Source: Adineta vaga (Eukaryota; Rotifera). From it: 64,000 nt of DNA. The stretch spans positions 12,710,001 through 12,774,000 of the forward strand of contig CP075494.1 of the NCBI GenBank assembly GCA_021613535.1, read 5' to 3'. Shown piece by piece: positions 10,261 to 24,515 of the stretch. The notes under the pieces were generated by a model. It was not told where the DNA came from. It worked only from the letters and a program-made list of their open reading frames with translations, and made no database searches. The position numbers were made by a program, and so were the translations under genes. How positions within the stretch are numbered: position 1 is the first letter of the stretch; every line of letters starts with the position of its first letter.

Positions 10261-13200
10261 TTAAGATTTGCCTTGTCGTCGTCCTCGTAGAATACGACGA
10301 GGCGAATCTGATCTGGGACCTTCACTTCCAATGTTAAATAGACTGAAATGAAAAAAGGAACGAAAATGATATAGTTTTATTAATTAATGAAACTACTTAC
10401 GTAGGACCACTATCTGGAGTACTAGATAAGTCAGCTGTAAGTGAAGAATTCTTGAATGGATCGGAAATATTTGAAGTTGATGCTTGAATACCGAAATTCA
10501 TCAAATTTGGTGGAAAAGTAGATTGACTAGTAGCACCAAACAGTGGAGGTGCTGATGACTGAGCACCAAATGCAAAACCGCCAACAATTGATGCTGTTGA
10601 AGTTTGAGTGTTCGTTGGTGTGACACCGAAATTAAATAAAGGTGTTGGATTTGCTGAAGTAGAAGGTGGAAATGGATTTGCCGGTCGTTCATTGAACATT
10701 GATGACGTTCCAAACGGTGCTAGTGAACCAAATGTAGGTGCATTATTTGCATTGACTGCTGTGATTGAAGTCGGTGCAAATGATCTAAGAGAATTGGTTG
10801 TATTAAGTCCAAATGGAGGATTATTCGATGGTAATGTCGTTGTTGAAGTAAAATTGCTTGTGCCGAATGCAGGTGAAGCTAATGAAACCCCTGGAAAACC
10901 AAATGAAACAGGAGTTGTGGAAGTGTTTGCTGTCGTTGTTGCTATTGCTACTGTAGAAGAATTTGAACTAAGCGTTGGCGAAAACGTCTGTATGAGAGGA
11001 ATTGAGGGTGTTGTTATTAAGGGAGAGGTACCAAATGGTACAAAAGGTATTGATGGTACTGAACTTGATGTAGTCACTGCTGGAGTGAGACTAGTTGATG
11101 CGAGCGAAGCAAAAGGTTGGAATGCTGCAGTTACCGGTAAGGAAGTGGTTGGACTAGTACTCATCGAATTGTCAGATGAAGATAATGTACCAAATGAAAA
11201 TTGACGAGTCGTAATAAGAGGATTTTCCTTTGTTGTAACAATACCAATTGAAGGCTGAGTAATTGTAGTCGATGAATTTGTGGTAGTAGCAGTTGTTGAT
11301 GATCCAAATGGTTTTGTTCCGAACATGAAAGTAGGGGTAATAGTGGATATAGTATTAAATACTGGTATTGTTGAACTAGGTGTAGGTGTTGCAGTAGTTG
11401 TAATGGTACTTTGCTGAGATGTTGTCGGTATTATACCAAATACTGGAACAGAAGAGCTAGCAGTAGTTGTTACAGGATTCTCGTTTGTAGTTATTGATAC
11501 ACTTGCACTTGGTATTATAGGAAGTGATGGAAACGGAGCAGTGAAACTATTGGTTGTAATAGTTGGGGAAGAAGAAGTAGTAATAACACTTTCTTTAGTT
11601 ATTGTTTTATTAAAGTTGGAAGTAACCGGTGTGAAGGTATTTGATTCTTTTGTAACAGCAACCGTAGTAGTATTATCAGTAGTGATTGATGGTACTGATT
11701 CTTTTGCAATCAATACACTTGGTTGACTCGCTACAATAGAAAATGATATATTATTCGCTTCTAATAAATATAAACTTACCACTTGGTTTTTTATAATCCG
11801 GATTAAATTTATAACATAATGAACATGACGCAGTTTGTGCTGAATGTTCTTTAGTACAACATGGACATTGCCAAATAGATTCTGTAGGACGCGATGATGA
11901 CAAAGGAAGTTTTGGTGCATTAGAAATATTGGTTTGTGATTGATTTGCTGACGAAATATTAACATTGTATTTACCGACGAGAAAAGGGACGACTAATTGA
12001 GAAGTTAATTTGAATTGATCCATAGCCATCAACGACTTACCTGCATCATTACGACATTTATCTGGATATGTTTTGGCATATTGTTCTTGAGCACGTGCAA
12101 ATTTTGGCCACGAAAATGGTGTAATATTACCAAGTACCTTGATATGAAGTAAAACTATTTCATTATCTTGCTCTTCTTTTTCACTTACTTTCCGCTTAGT
12201 AATAGTATTTGTTGTTTGCGGTTGACGTTTTTCAATAGTAATTGAACTATTTGTCTGAAAATTTTCTGCAATTGGCATTGATACTACTTCATTTCGAATT
12301 TCTTTTGGAGGAAATGTAGCTTGCGATTTTTGACTCGGTTCTACAATTGCAATCTATAACAAAAAAGAAGAAAATAGTCAAATTTGTTTTTGAAATCAAT
12401 TGAAAAATCTTACATCACATTGAATACCGCATTCTTTTTCTGGAGCTTTTATTGGTTTTGACACTGATGTTATAGTTGTTGGTTCTGGTTCTTCAGTTGT
12501 TGTAGATAATCTGAAGATAGAGAATGATTAAAGCTACGAGAAAACAAAGATGTTATCTAAAGATATTACGGTTCATGATCAAGTGTACGATCAAGTCGTA
12601 TACAATCTTGTAAAGTTCGTCGACGAAGTCTTTCAATATACGGTAAACGACGTGAATTGATCGATGAATAATTAGCACCAAACATTTGTCGTCGATTGGA
12701 TATCTGAATGAAGATATTATTTGCAAGATAAATTATAAAGTCTATCAATTATTGACTACTTACCGGATTTGTTAAGGTGCCTGACGATTGTTTATTAGTT
12801 GATAATGACGATGATGATGATGAAGATCGATCGATAAGACTAGTTGCTAATAAATGATTCGCTGCAGTTTCATTTGACTGAGCAGTTGTCGTTGTTGTTG
12901 TTGTTGTCGTCGTCTAACAAATAGAATTTTTATTATGAAGTCAAAAGAAAAGGATTTAGTTTGACATACTCGATTTCCAAAAGAGAAAAGTGGTGATTTT
13001 GATGGATCATAATTGGATGTTACTTTTCGATAAGTAGAAGGATGATGATAAAGTGGTCGAGAACGATTAATTATTTCAGAATAATTTTGTTCAATAGACG
13101 TTCGACGAAGAATCGGTGTTGTATACGTTGATGACGCCACACTATCTATGGAATCTATCAATCGAAAGAAAAAATCAATCCTAATTCTATTCATTTCATT

Positions 13201-13652
13201 CATACTTGACGGTGGTGATGCTCGGTCACTTTCCTGATTACTATTTGTTGACAAAATATGTTGATAATTAGCTGTACGACGTCGTTTGGTTTGTTGTTCT
13301 GTTGACGGTACATCTCGACTGTAACTATCTTCATCATCAGTCAGTTGTGGTTCATCATCAGTATTGTTTGAACGACGATCTAAAGATGAAAATTAGAATC
13401 AATCGGAAATAGAAATTTAATCTTACTATTTCTTTGATCATTTCTAGGAGTTCGATCGATTTGCTGTTCTTCATTAACTTCTTCTGTAAAATCAGATCGT
13501 TTTCGTTTCTAAATTGAAATGTTTCTCTTTCCTTGAAAAAAAGATGCATATAATAGACATGAATAACTTACGGGACGATCTGTATCATTAATTGGTGCAA
13601 ATAAAAATGATGGATGAAAAAATTTTGTTACAACATCTTTAATTTTATGCAT
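10261..13652 (-). CDS. NUP153: FG-repeat nucleoporin with RanBP2-type zinc finger (NUP153-like)
   Basis: Predicted 962-aa nuclear-pore protein. Exons in coding order: 13652-13572, 13508-13427, 13379-13206, 13154-12970, 12913-12764, 12703-12570, 12510-12414, 12353-11780, 11730-10401, 10342-10261. The N-terminus (MHKIKDVVTKFFHPSFLF) looks like an amphipathic membrane-binding helix and is followed by a basic KRKRS stretch and Ser/Thr-rich sequence. One RanBP2-type zinc finger (WQCPCCTKEHSAQTASCSLC) lies about two-thirds along the 574-nt exon. The 1330-nt exon encodes a Thr/Ser-rich FG domain with FGF, PFG and FGxxxPFG motifs. The C-terminus (RRILRGRRQGKS) is basic, like that of NUP153/POM121. 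Vertebrate NUP153 has four zinc fingers, so orthology is probable, not certain. A 48-nt segment at 11993-12040 has perfect GT-AG ends and may be spliced out in frame. Confidence 0.75.
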
Positions 13653-15675
13653 CGTACTCTAGAAATAAAATAGCAATATTTCAGTTAAATTGTAGATTTT
13701 TTTTTGAAAACAAAAGGATATATAAAAAGCAAAACTCATTTTGGCTATTTATCAAATAAAGATAATCATTATTATGAAACTCAAACATAGCAGCAGATGA
13801 ATTGCAATAGTGAAATATTACAAGCAAACTGAATATATATATATTCAAGTAAACAAGCGTGCAAAAACCAATATTAATTATAACTAATACTTACAAATGA
13901 AAAGAACGATATATGTTACTTCAACTATAAACCGATGTGGTATCTGAAAAAGGTAAAATACAACATAAAATAGTCATTTATACCTTTATATATTTATATA
14001 TTAAAGAGAAGAAAAAGATGAGTCATATTTAACCATGAAAATTGTTGTTGTCCTGTGAAATATACAAGTCAATATATGTATACGATACGATGAGGAAACA
14101 ACGCCATTACATGATACGTACAGGACACCAATAAATCAAAGCTAATAATATGATCGATCCTATGTTCCCCTGATCATATAAGAATATTCTTATCTTGTGA
14201 CAATAGATAGATAATCTCGAATAATCAAATATATTATGATTAATATACAGATGTCGCTTGAGTCTTGTTCATGCACTTGATAATAGATAGAATCATTAAC
14301 AGAATGAAAGACTTCACTTCTTCTTTTTTCGACTAGTCATCGACAAAATCTACTGATAATGAACAAAAAGCGAAACCTTAGGAATAATATACTTCACTGT
14401 ATTTCATTCGTTCTGTACTCATTTGCTTTCACTTGTCCTTCGGTCGCACTTCACTCACTTGCATACTTCAAATTTTTTCTTTAAGAGTATTGCTGTAGTG
14501 CTTTGTTCCTTTCGAATAACGAATAATTATATGCGTTCAGTATTATTAGATGATTATAGTTCATATATTCTCGTACGCGAAACGAGAGTACAATGAGAGA
14601 GATATTAAGTATGTACAATAGAAAATGAAAGGAAGAATACAATGTGTAAATATCACTTGAATATGCAAATTAGTGAGCAATTGAGTTATTTAGTCCTAGA
14701 ATATGAAAACGAAATATTGTTCATGTATTGGATTCATTTAGCGATATGATCAGCTGTTGAGACATTCAACGTCAAGGTTTACTATAAATTTTATTAACCT
14801 TGTACCCATTTCAATGAGAAGTTTTTCAAATAGAATTATTATTTTTGCTAATCGATTTTGGTTTTTGAAAAACAAAATAATAAAACAGGACATTTATAAC
14901 GTGATTGTAAAATAAAATGGTACGTATAGACATATGATCAAACATATGTATTGAACTATCGATAATTATCGTTGCTTTATTGTTCGTTCATATAAGTATT
15001 CGTTTGTTTTACTTTCGAGTGTATTTTATTGTTACATAGAAGTCTGGTGACAATCATGAAGTAAACGAAGAACTTGAAGTAACGAGTGCAACAAACTCGA
15101 TTCTATTGAAATAAAAAAGAATTGCTGTCTGATGAGTTGTGATTAGAAATAGTATGATTAATTGATATAGAAAAAACAAAGATTTTATTAAATCGACATT
15201 ATTATTGAAAGGCATGATGACAGCTATCAATGTACATTATTTTCTGTTTCACAAGTGATTTGATAAATTAACTGAATGTCGATGTAAATTTTTTTGTGAT
15301 GAAATGATAAATATAGTCTCATATCAATTGTAGTTTTAGCTAGTATATAAATTTCTTATCAAATTCATTGATCATGTAATAAAATGACAAGCATGTAGAC
15401 TATGTATACCGTAAAGTGTGACATAGAAAGTTTGAAAATTTTATCGATAGATGTCACTACTATTTACTAATGTTAATTATGTAGAGGTTCTAGTCAATGC
15501 TAGGTAACTACTAGTTCACAAATTCATATGGCGGATAATATTGAACAAAGATTAGATGTAATCTAATACTAAACTTTAAATGAAAATCTTATGAGAGATT
15601 TTTTTCATATTTTAGAAGATAAACATCTTGAACGTAGAATAAGAACGGTATGTAAACTTCTTGTCAAACTTAGGA
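13653..15675. other. Large divergent intergenic region (nucleoporin / C2CD3)
   Basis: About 2 kb between divergent genes. It is AT-rich with no open frame that carries a protein signature on either strand, and I see no tRNA, long repeat or transposon end. It presumably holds both promoters and 5' leaders; splice-like ends near 13660-13950 suggest a leader intron for the nucleoporin. A GGTAAC element at 15503-15508 resembles half of an X-box. Confidence 0.5.
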
Positions 15676-18600
15676 ATGTCTACTATAACCACTGGAAAAC
15701 GATCAACAACGCCAAAAAGTAAGTCAGAAATGTACTGTTTACGACGTCTAAAGTTTAATTTTGGTTTTCTTTCTAGAACGACAAACTCGATCTCAGTCAA
15801 AAAGCCGAAATCAAGAAGATGTTTGTGTACGAACAAGTCTGCCACCATTCGTCGAAGGTCCTGTCTATGCAAGTTTAATCTGTCATATCCCCAAAATACG
15901 TTGGAATACAAAACAACAACCATCCTGTCGATTTATCAATGTAAAAGTCTCCTGGTGGGGAGAAGATGATACATCAGCATTATTTAAGTAAATAAAAAGT
16001 AAAATTGCAATTTAATATGCTAAATCTTCTTTTTCTATAGACCACAAATTCTTGGTACAGCATCATCATTATCCTATCAATTAAGTACAACAGCAAAATA
16101 TTATATTCGTAGTGAATTAAAACAATTTGCTAAATATTTAACAGGTTACTTCAAACATGATTTATTTTTCAAAAAAAATTATGTTTCTTAACTATTGACT
16201 TAGATGCTGCTGAACTTATTCTAAAACTATTCGATTCGGACACAAATCGTCTTGTTGGTACAGCTAAAGTACAAAATCTATCGACATTATCTGTAAACAA
16301 TTCAATCAAAGGTTTCCATTCAATTTTTACAAATAAAGGTGATAAATTAGGTGAAATATTTGTTTCACTTCGTATATTTTTGCCTGGAAGTAAGTGATCT
16401 TTAAATAAGATTACTATAGTGTTAAAGGAAATATATTTCTTTTTCAGCTTATGATAGTAATGAAAATCTAACAGCAATGAGTGTTACATCCGATGTTAGT
16501 AATCCACCATCACGACGTAGTTCATTTGGAGCAAATGATTATCATCAAGTAAATTCGATTTATCATTGAAAAGAATATTTCTATTGTTTTATAGGGTGAT
16601 CAACTTGAAAATGGTTCACGAACATATAAACTTGATCGAGCTTATAATGTTGAAAGTTTAAATACTCATCGTTCCAATGAAAATATAGGAAAAACACCAC
16701 GTTTTGATTCCACAGTACCATTTAAACCTTATACATCCGATGCTCAATCAGGTTAGTTACTTATTGCCGTAATTTTCTAAAATTTTCATGATTTCATTTA
16801 GATATTCAATCCCATCGTGAACAACCGACTGGCAAAGTCGTTGAAGCCTTAATTGAACGTGCTAATCGTCTTCGTGAAGATATGATTAAATCTTCATTAG
16901 AAAAGAATATCAATAATAACAATTCAGAAATTCTTACTACTCAACATCAAATAAAATCTTATGATATTGATCCATCAATTGATAATGATAATGTTTGTGA
17001 TATGCTTGGTATTAATACATCTTTAAAACTACCTGGCGAACTTAACAATTCCAATGATTCAATTTTAAGTGATCTTGATGGATTAGAAGGTGAGCAAAGT
17101 TTATTAGATGATCTGCTCTATGGTGTTGGTAGTGGTGACGGAGCAACAGGTGGTGATCATCGTATTTCTCATCATATAACAACGAAACATCAACCACGTG
17201 GAAAACCACCATCTGGTCGTTCACGTAGTCCAAGTGTAACTCGAACTGGAAGATTATCACATCGTTCTCGTTCGGCACGAAGTACCGATAGTGATACAGC
17301 ATCACGTGTTTCATTTGATATGCCAAGTTCTGATCTTGATGATAGTGGAAATGGTAAAAAAAACAAAAGATCAATTGAATTTGTCTTTCATAGTCAAATG
17401 TATCCTTTTGTTTTCGTACTTATTTAGAAAGTCATACTGATGATGATAATCTTTGCACAGAACGTATTCAAATATTGAATCATGTTCGAATAGCTCGTGT
17501 TCGTATTGATCAATTACGTTTGAATGAATTGAATACTGATCGACAATCTCCATCTCATTCAACTTTTGGTCGAACAAATAAAAGTAAACGAGCAACGTAA
17601 GATAGTTTTATTTTAGAAAAGAAAACAAATTCTGATCATTTATTGATTTAAAATAGAACTTATTTTATTGAATATCAGTTTCCTGTCATTGCTAATAGTC
17701 GTGATGGTCAGAAGAATGAAGCGACACAAGTAATGAAAATCGCTTCGAAACGATTTGAAACCAATAATGATATTATATTTTCACATTTATCAACTTATCC
17801 ATGTTTATTTAATGAAACAATTTTAAAAAATTGGTGGCGTTCATTATTAATCTTTAAAATCTTTAGTCGTATGTCAGGTTCAACAAGTCCTGAACAGATT
17901 GGTTTTGCTGTTTTACCTCTGCGAAATATTTTAAAAGCTGAAAGTTTACATTTACAACAAAATTTAAATGTTATTGATCGAACACAAATCAATCAGCAAA
18001 AACTTCCAACTAAAGTTGCACGAAAATTTTGTATTGGACATTTACATGTGATGTTGGAATTAGATTCTGATGTAACGAATTTTAAAATTGAATTAGATCG
18101 TCTTCGATTAATTGAAGAAATGAAACCAAAGAGACAAACAAGTGAAAAAACGAAGAAAAGTAAAAAGAAATCGAAAAAGATTGTCGTAAATCCAAATACG
18201 AATTTACAATTACCGAAAGCATTTTCAAGTGAAGGATTTATGACAAATGAATCATCATCTGAATTAGCTGATGGTTTTGTAGTACAGATTTATCTTTCAA
18301 TTACGGAAGCACGAAATATTCCGAAAATATCGAATAATAGTAATGAATAAAGATTTATTCGTTCAATTTCAATAGATTATATCTTTTCTTTTAGATAATT
18401 TACCAAGAAATCCATATTTTGTTTGTCGAGCTTTTTGGAACGAAGAACCAATAACATCAGTTATTTGTTGGGGAAGTTCATCACCAAGATTCAATTTTGA
18501 ACAGGTTAGATTTGATGATAATTCGATGGAGAGAAAAACATATATGATATATTGAATGGTTTGGCTCAACTGTTATGTTTCTTTTTATTTATAGAAAATT

Positions 18601-21600
18601 CCACTACTGTTAACAAAATCAACCTTAGACAAAATGCATCATAATTTTGTTGTTATTGAATTATGGGATAAGAAGATTTCCGGTTCGACAGATACAATCA
18701 TTGGCATTATTAAAGTACCATTAGAACAATTTCATATATCATTTAAAGATAAACAGATTAGTCGCGTACTTCTACGAGCACAATATCCTGTTATTAGTAC
18801 TGATTCTTGGTTACCTATTATTGATCCATTTACAAGTACGCATAAACCAAATGGAGATATTCAAGTTTTATTAGCTATGGGTACATCTGATCAAATAACT
18901 GCTGTACAAGTTGCACATGCCAACGGTAATCTTTCACCTGCATCAACAAATAGAAAACCAACAACGGAGTCCACTCCCGATGAAACATCATCATCATCAT
19001 TAGTTGAACATCAGTTTGACATAATGCTTGAAAGTATCAATGGATTACGTGCATTTGAGTCAATGGTTTGGGGTGAAAGTGATTGTTTTATTCAATATTC
19101 ATTTCCTGTTCAACAAGAACAAGATCAATTAATGAATGTTAATTCAATAAAACCGTTTCAATTTCGTCCAATACGTACAGCAGCTACTTTATGTACATCG
19201 GATCCAACTTTTCATGATAGTAATAAATTTCAATATGTACTTTTACCATCAGATGCTTTACATAAATATTTTTATGCTGGTAAAACATTATCTGTTAACA
19301 AAAATGTCACTATAATTATCTTTTAGCTTGTCATTCGCCGTCGACACTTGAAACTTGCATTACCTTTGAAGTATGGTCACGTTTCTATTATCCAAATATT
19401 CGTGATCAACTTCTAGCAAAAGTATGTCATTTCATTATCGTTTGAATTTTCAAACATCAATTCTTTGTTAGGGCAAGTTACCAGCAGCAAAATTATGTAG
19501 TATGACAACAATGTTAAATTCAAATGCAGAAAATAAATCAGTTCAATCATTTCGTATACCACTTGAAATTGTCCGTGAAGATCCAAAGCATGGTCATCAT
19601 CATTCATCAACACCTACATATGGTGGAGATTTATTAATATCGGTGACCTATAGACGAAATGTTGTTAAGGTAATATATTTTATCATTATGAAGAGAAATT
19701 CTAATTCGTATATTTATTATTCTACCAGAAAAATGAACGACAAGCGCTAACCGATCGTTTATCTAGTGGTACTTCTCAAGTATGCATTTCTGTTGGGATC
19801 ATACGTGCCTGTGGTTTGAAAGTAAGTAACCTTTCATGTCTTTCTTTCGGTATGTTTACTCTCCTGTAGCATGCTGCTCAATCTCAAGCGCGACATGATG
19901 CTCGTTTAAATTATCCTGCACAAGTCGGCGTGAATACTTATGCAAAATTAACTTTATCATTTTTGTCTAATATGGTAATGTCTTTTATATGTACTATTTG
20001 TGTGATTTACACTTCTTTTTTTTTCTAGGAATCTCGGACAACACGAACCATTGCTCGTAGTTTTGTACCCGAATTTAATCATTCTATTGATTTTCCTGTT
20101 CCATTAATTTGGAATGATAATCGTAATCATACAGTATCTCTTGCTGAAATGCTTGAACATGGAGAATTAAAAATTGATATGTATCATCAAATAAGTTCAA
20201 CCGATGATTCGAATCAAACTAGTGATAAACGTTCATTAGATATACATTTATGTTCTTGTACTATTTCATTAAAAGAATTGATTTCTCGAAATACAGGTAA
20301 AAAAAGAAATTGAAGAATTCCTATAAAAACGTATCAAACTTTTATTGTATTTAAGGAATCAAAGGTTGGTATTCCTTAGCAAGTGCAAATCGTGCTCTAA
20401 CATCGGACGTATCATCTGATCCATCGGAACATTGTGTTGGTGGATTAGAATTATTTGTTCGTTTCGGTCAACAAGAAGATCGTCGCCGAATCATTGAATC
20501 AGCTAAAACACTTGGCTGGTTCGTTGATAATTATATTGATGAAGAAAATTTTCTCAATGGTAAAATTTACGATCAGCAAAGAAATATATTTGAGATCTAT
20601 TCTTCTTTCCTTTTAGATCAAAAAGATCTTGGCTGTTTAGTAACTCTTTCCATTGATCGGATTCAATTTCCTATTCAACTTGCAACTCGTCCAGGAAAAG
20701 ATCGTATTGATGAACGAACAAGCGTCTTTGTGCAATATCGACTTTACGATAAAAGTAATTCTTGAAGATAAACAATTATTCTGTTTTTCACATGATTATT
20801 CTTGTCTTTTCAGTGCCAATAATAACAAAACGAAAGAAACCCATTGTTGATAGACATAATGTTATCTGTGAACTTAAATATACAAAAGAACATTTATTTC
20901 TCTGCAGTGCACCATTTCTATGGTATTTACGTGAAGAAAAATTAGAAATACAAATATGGACAAGCGAAAATGATTCATATGATTATTCTCCATCAGTATC
21001 ATCAACAGATAAACATATTGGATCGATCTATGTTGATTTAAATAGTTTATGTGATCGAAAAAGAAAATCATATCGATTAAATGCAATTTTACCAATGTTT
21101 AAACATGGCTCGAAAGATTTAGGTGGTGCTTTTACTCAAGTACACGTTACTATTGATAAATCCAAAGATTTCAACGAATTACGAGTATGAATAATCAATG
21201 ATATATATATATACTTAGACATATTGACTATTATTATTTATTATTTAGAGTCGAGATGTTAATGAGACATCCAATGATGCTGAACTTGATTCTTACTTAG
21301 AAAATCGACAATTAAATTTAATTGGTAATAATCATGCACTTCGAACGATAACAAATAATATATTCTCTGTAATAATTAATATTGAACAAGCAGCACATTT
21401 ATCAAATATTTATTCGCAATCAGAGTAATCTTTTTCAATTCTTTTCTTTTTTTAAATTATCATGTTTTATATATTTGTTTTTCTCTTTGAAGAAATGCTC
21501 ATACTTCACCTAATCCATATGTTACTTATTCTACAGCTGATTCTCATCATTTATGTCGTACACAAGTGTTAACATCAACGAATAAACCAATTTGGAATTA

Positions 21601-23882
21601 TCAACAAGCAGTTAAATTATCTGTTGAACATTTATTTAATGATAAAAAAACATTTATACTTAAAGTTTGGCATAAAGTCAATGCTGACATTGAAACTATA
21701 CCAGGTAAATCATTATGATTATCAATTCGATTTTCTTCTATTTCTTATTTATGGATAGAAAAATCTGGTGATAAAGTTCTTGGTTTTGTTTCAATTGATT
21801 TAAGTGCATTACTTTCTGGTTTACAACAAATATCCGGTTGGTATAATATTGTGGATACGATTGGAAATGTTCAAGGACAATTGAAGATTAGTATTGTTCC
21901 ACAAGAAGATCTATTTGAATTAAAACGTTTTAAATATAAATCCAATCAAAATCAAACGAAAACCGATTCTCATCGTTCAACATCGACGAGTAGTGGAAGT
22001 GTACCACCGATTGTTTTCAATGATCTTTCTGCTAGATCTTCTGGAGGACAAGCAAGTTTGAATACATCAATGATTGATGATGAAAGTAATAAGAAATCAT
22101 TTTTAATGAATAATCTTCAGTAAGTTAAACACTGAAATAATCGAGATAATAATAGAAATGTATTTTATGTTTTCGTAGTCGACAACTAGGCGAACTTGGT
22201 GCCATAACTGATCGATTGAAAGCTCGTCTTCTATCTGGATCAGAAACATCATCCATAACTAATGAATCGACATCTACACTAACAACAGCTCGTTGTACTA
22301 GTGTTCCACCACCCTCAACATCAATGCCAGTTCATATGAATACGAATCAACAGAATCTCGATACAAACCGTTCAACAACAGCAACTACAATTCAAACAGA
22401 TTTATTAGAACATTTTCCTGAATCACTTAGTGGACGACCATTAATGAGTGATGGTCTTAACATTACAGATGTTCTTTCACTTCATAATAATCAAGTTCGT
22501 CTTGCACAAGAATTAATGACTAAAGCCAATCATTTACTTGAATCATCCAAAGATTTTTTTAATAAACCATCAACATCACCTCCTCCACCGCCAGCAACAC
22601 ATTCATTGTCAACAATTGTCGAAAAACAACCGAGTCTATCTCCACCACCGCCGCCAGCACTACCAAATTTCAATACAACAACTGAATTTCAAACTAGAGA
22701 AAGATCACCACCAATTGCTTATGAAACGAATGAACATACTAAGTAAGTTTATAATAACAAGTAAATGCTAATAAGATCTATCTTTCATTTGTTTAGTCAT
22801 TCATTTGTTCATCAACATCCAAATAATTCCATCCTTTGGTCTGATGAAGACGATAATGATGATCATAATCAAAGCTTTCTACCAATTGGTCTTCCTCCTA
22901 TTCAACATCGTCTGGCAACTCCTACTGTTAATTCACCACGACCACCAGTACATATCGAAGAAACAGTTACACATGAAGAACAACCCGACGATATCGATGT
23001 TGTTCATATTCGTCCATTAAATAATCTTTCAGCATTTAATTTCGATTGTCAACAAATGAATGCCGAACGATTGAATGATACTCTTTCACCAAAACCTTCG
23101 ACACGTCGTACTATATTTCCAACGCATACAAGTGTAGATGACAAATACCAACAAATTTCGTCAATATCATCATACGAACATCAGTTACAACAATCATCAC
23201 CAACAGTAATTATCGAACGTCGATCACTATCATCGTCATCGTCTTCTTCTTCTTCATCTGCTACTCCTCCTGCATCATCGACACAAAAACCTCGAGAATC
23301 GTTTACTTCCGATACATCAGTTATTGACACCAATTGGATAGAACAACAACGACAACAACAACAACACGATGCAAATACACTTCATATTCCTCCATTATCA
23401 TTACCATCTGATCGTTCCAATACAAATCGAGTAGCTATAATCAATTATCATATGAATTGAGGAAAAGAAAAAACTAACTTTAATTTTCTTTCTTGTTTCT
23501 AGACATCAGGTCGTAGTCCACACTTAGCTTTTCTTGATCGTCCTATACCAAATTTCTTTCCAACGAATCATGAATTCGAAGCATCCGTCAAACATGTTTC
23601 TCAAGCACTTTCAAATCAATCTACAGCAGTAAATTCATTTATTTCTCTGATGAAAATATTTCTTTTTTTTTCTCATAGAGAACAACTACTGATCCATCAT
23701 CACCATCAAGTACTGTAATGAAAACAATTATTGATCGTTTGCGTACAAAATCTTCCAATGAATTATTACGTGGTGTTTCGCCTGTCAATGGTAATTTAGG
23801 TCAACCAACTGAAACAACAAATGTAACACGTTTAGAGAAAATCTTCAAAACTAAATATACGACAAATCCCCCGTCGAATTGA
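15676..23882 (+). CDS. C2CD3: C2 domain-containing protein 3 (centriole distal end)
   Basis: Predicted 2249 aa (human ~2350). Exons: 15676-15718, 15777-15987, 16041-16144, 16204-16389, 16448-16548, 16595-16751, 16802-17353, 17428-17596, 17657-18339, 18395-18504, 18595-19279, 19327-19421, 19472-19669, 19729-19821, 19870-19974, 20029-20296, 20356-20559, 20617-20754, 20814-21184, 21249-21424, 21493-21704, 21759-22119, 22179-22742, 22797-23430, 23503-23628, 23679-23882. It opens with the family signature TSLPPFVEGPVY...VKVSWWGED (~35-95). C2-type units follow at roughly 505-660 (YFIEYQFPV), 735-870 (FKDKQISRVLLRAQYPV), 912-1050 (WGESDCFIQYSFPV, FYYPNIRDQ), 1110-1290, 1325-1470 (FLWYLREEKLEIQIW) and 1515-1690. 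A Ser/Pro-rich region and a conserved tail (IPNFFPTNHEFEASVKH) end the protein. C2CD3 is needed for centriole elongation and distal appendages, hence ciliogenesis. Intron phases and conserved blocks agree throughout. Confidence 0.95.
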
Positions 23883-24515
23883 TTCGAAAACTTTATTTTT
23901 GATAGAAGTGAATGTTTAGTTTTCTTTTTCTTTTTCTTTTTGTATAACAGTGATGTTATATACGTATATCACATTATGTTCTATTTGAAGTTCAGATAGT
24001 TACGATGTCTTCTTTTGTTCAAATTAAATGACAGAAGTTATTAATGTAGACCTAGTCTAGTTCCTTTTCTCTCTCTCTCTCTCTTCTTGTAACAATATAA
24101 AAATCAAATAAAACTATGCGGGTGTCTTAATAAAAAAGAAAAAAAAACCTAGTTTTTGTTTTAATGTAAAATAAAAAAAAAGTGAATGGATAGTGACAAC
24201 CACCGGTTTAGTTTGACTTTGAGAGCACAGTCTCACAGGCCAAGCGATTCATAGTTCAACGCTTAGTCTGCGAAACAGTGACCTCTCGTCTCACATTTCG
24301 TCTCTAGCACACTCACATTATTTGAACAAGTTCATCGAAGTATTTATATGATTTAATCTGCAAAACACTATTCGGTGATTATATCATATATTTCGATTTA
24401 AATCTGATGAACGATTGTAGAGAATAACAACACGTGGTTGAACCGTTACATATATTTATATATGTTATATCACGTCACATGTCTAACGTTTTTCTTGTTT
24501 TTTATTCTTGTTTAG
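23883..24515. other. Intergenic region with C2CD3 3' UTR and leader of next gene
   Basis: About 630 bp. The first part should be the C2CD3 3' UTR, with a CT-rich run near 24068-24085 and a polyadenylation hexamer at 24107. The end (TTGTTTAG immediately before the ATG at 24516) looks like a splice acceptor, so the next gene probably has a leader intron or receives a trans-spliced leader. Confidence 0.55.
24107..24112 (+). promoter_or_regulatory. Polyadenylation signal (C2CD3)
   Basis: Canonical AATAAA hexamer about 225 bp after the C2CD3 stop codon, before the next gene on the same strand. Confidence 0.5.

Noticed and set aside
10608-11204. 198-codon open frame on the plus strand
   Set aside because: Antisense shadow of the Thr/Ser/Phe-Gly exon of the nucleoporin; the repeat composition keeps the opposite frame open.
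13653-15675. Search for tRNA, other RNA genes or a missed gene in the 2-kb divergent region
   Set aside because: No cloverleaf-like A/B-box pattern and no coding signature could be identified by eye; a dedicated RNA scan would be needed to exclude them.
15612-15923. 103-codon minus-strand open frame over the start of C2CD3
   Set aside because: Spans an obvious intron of C2CD3 on the other strand and has no family signature.
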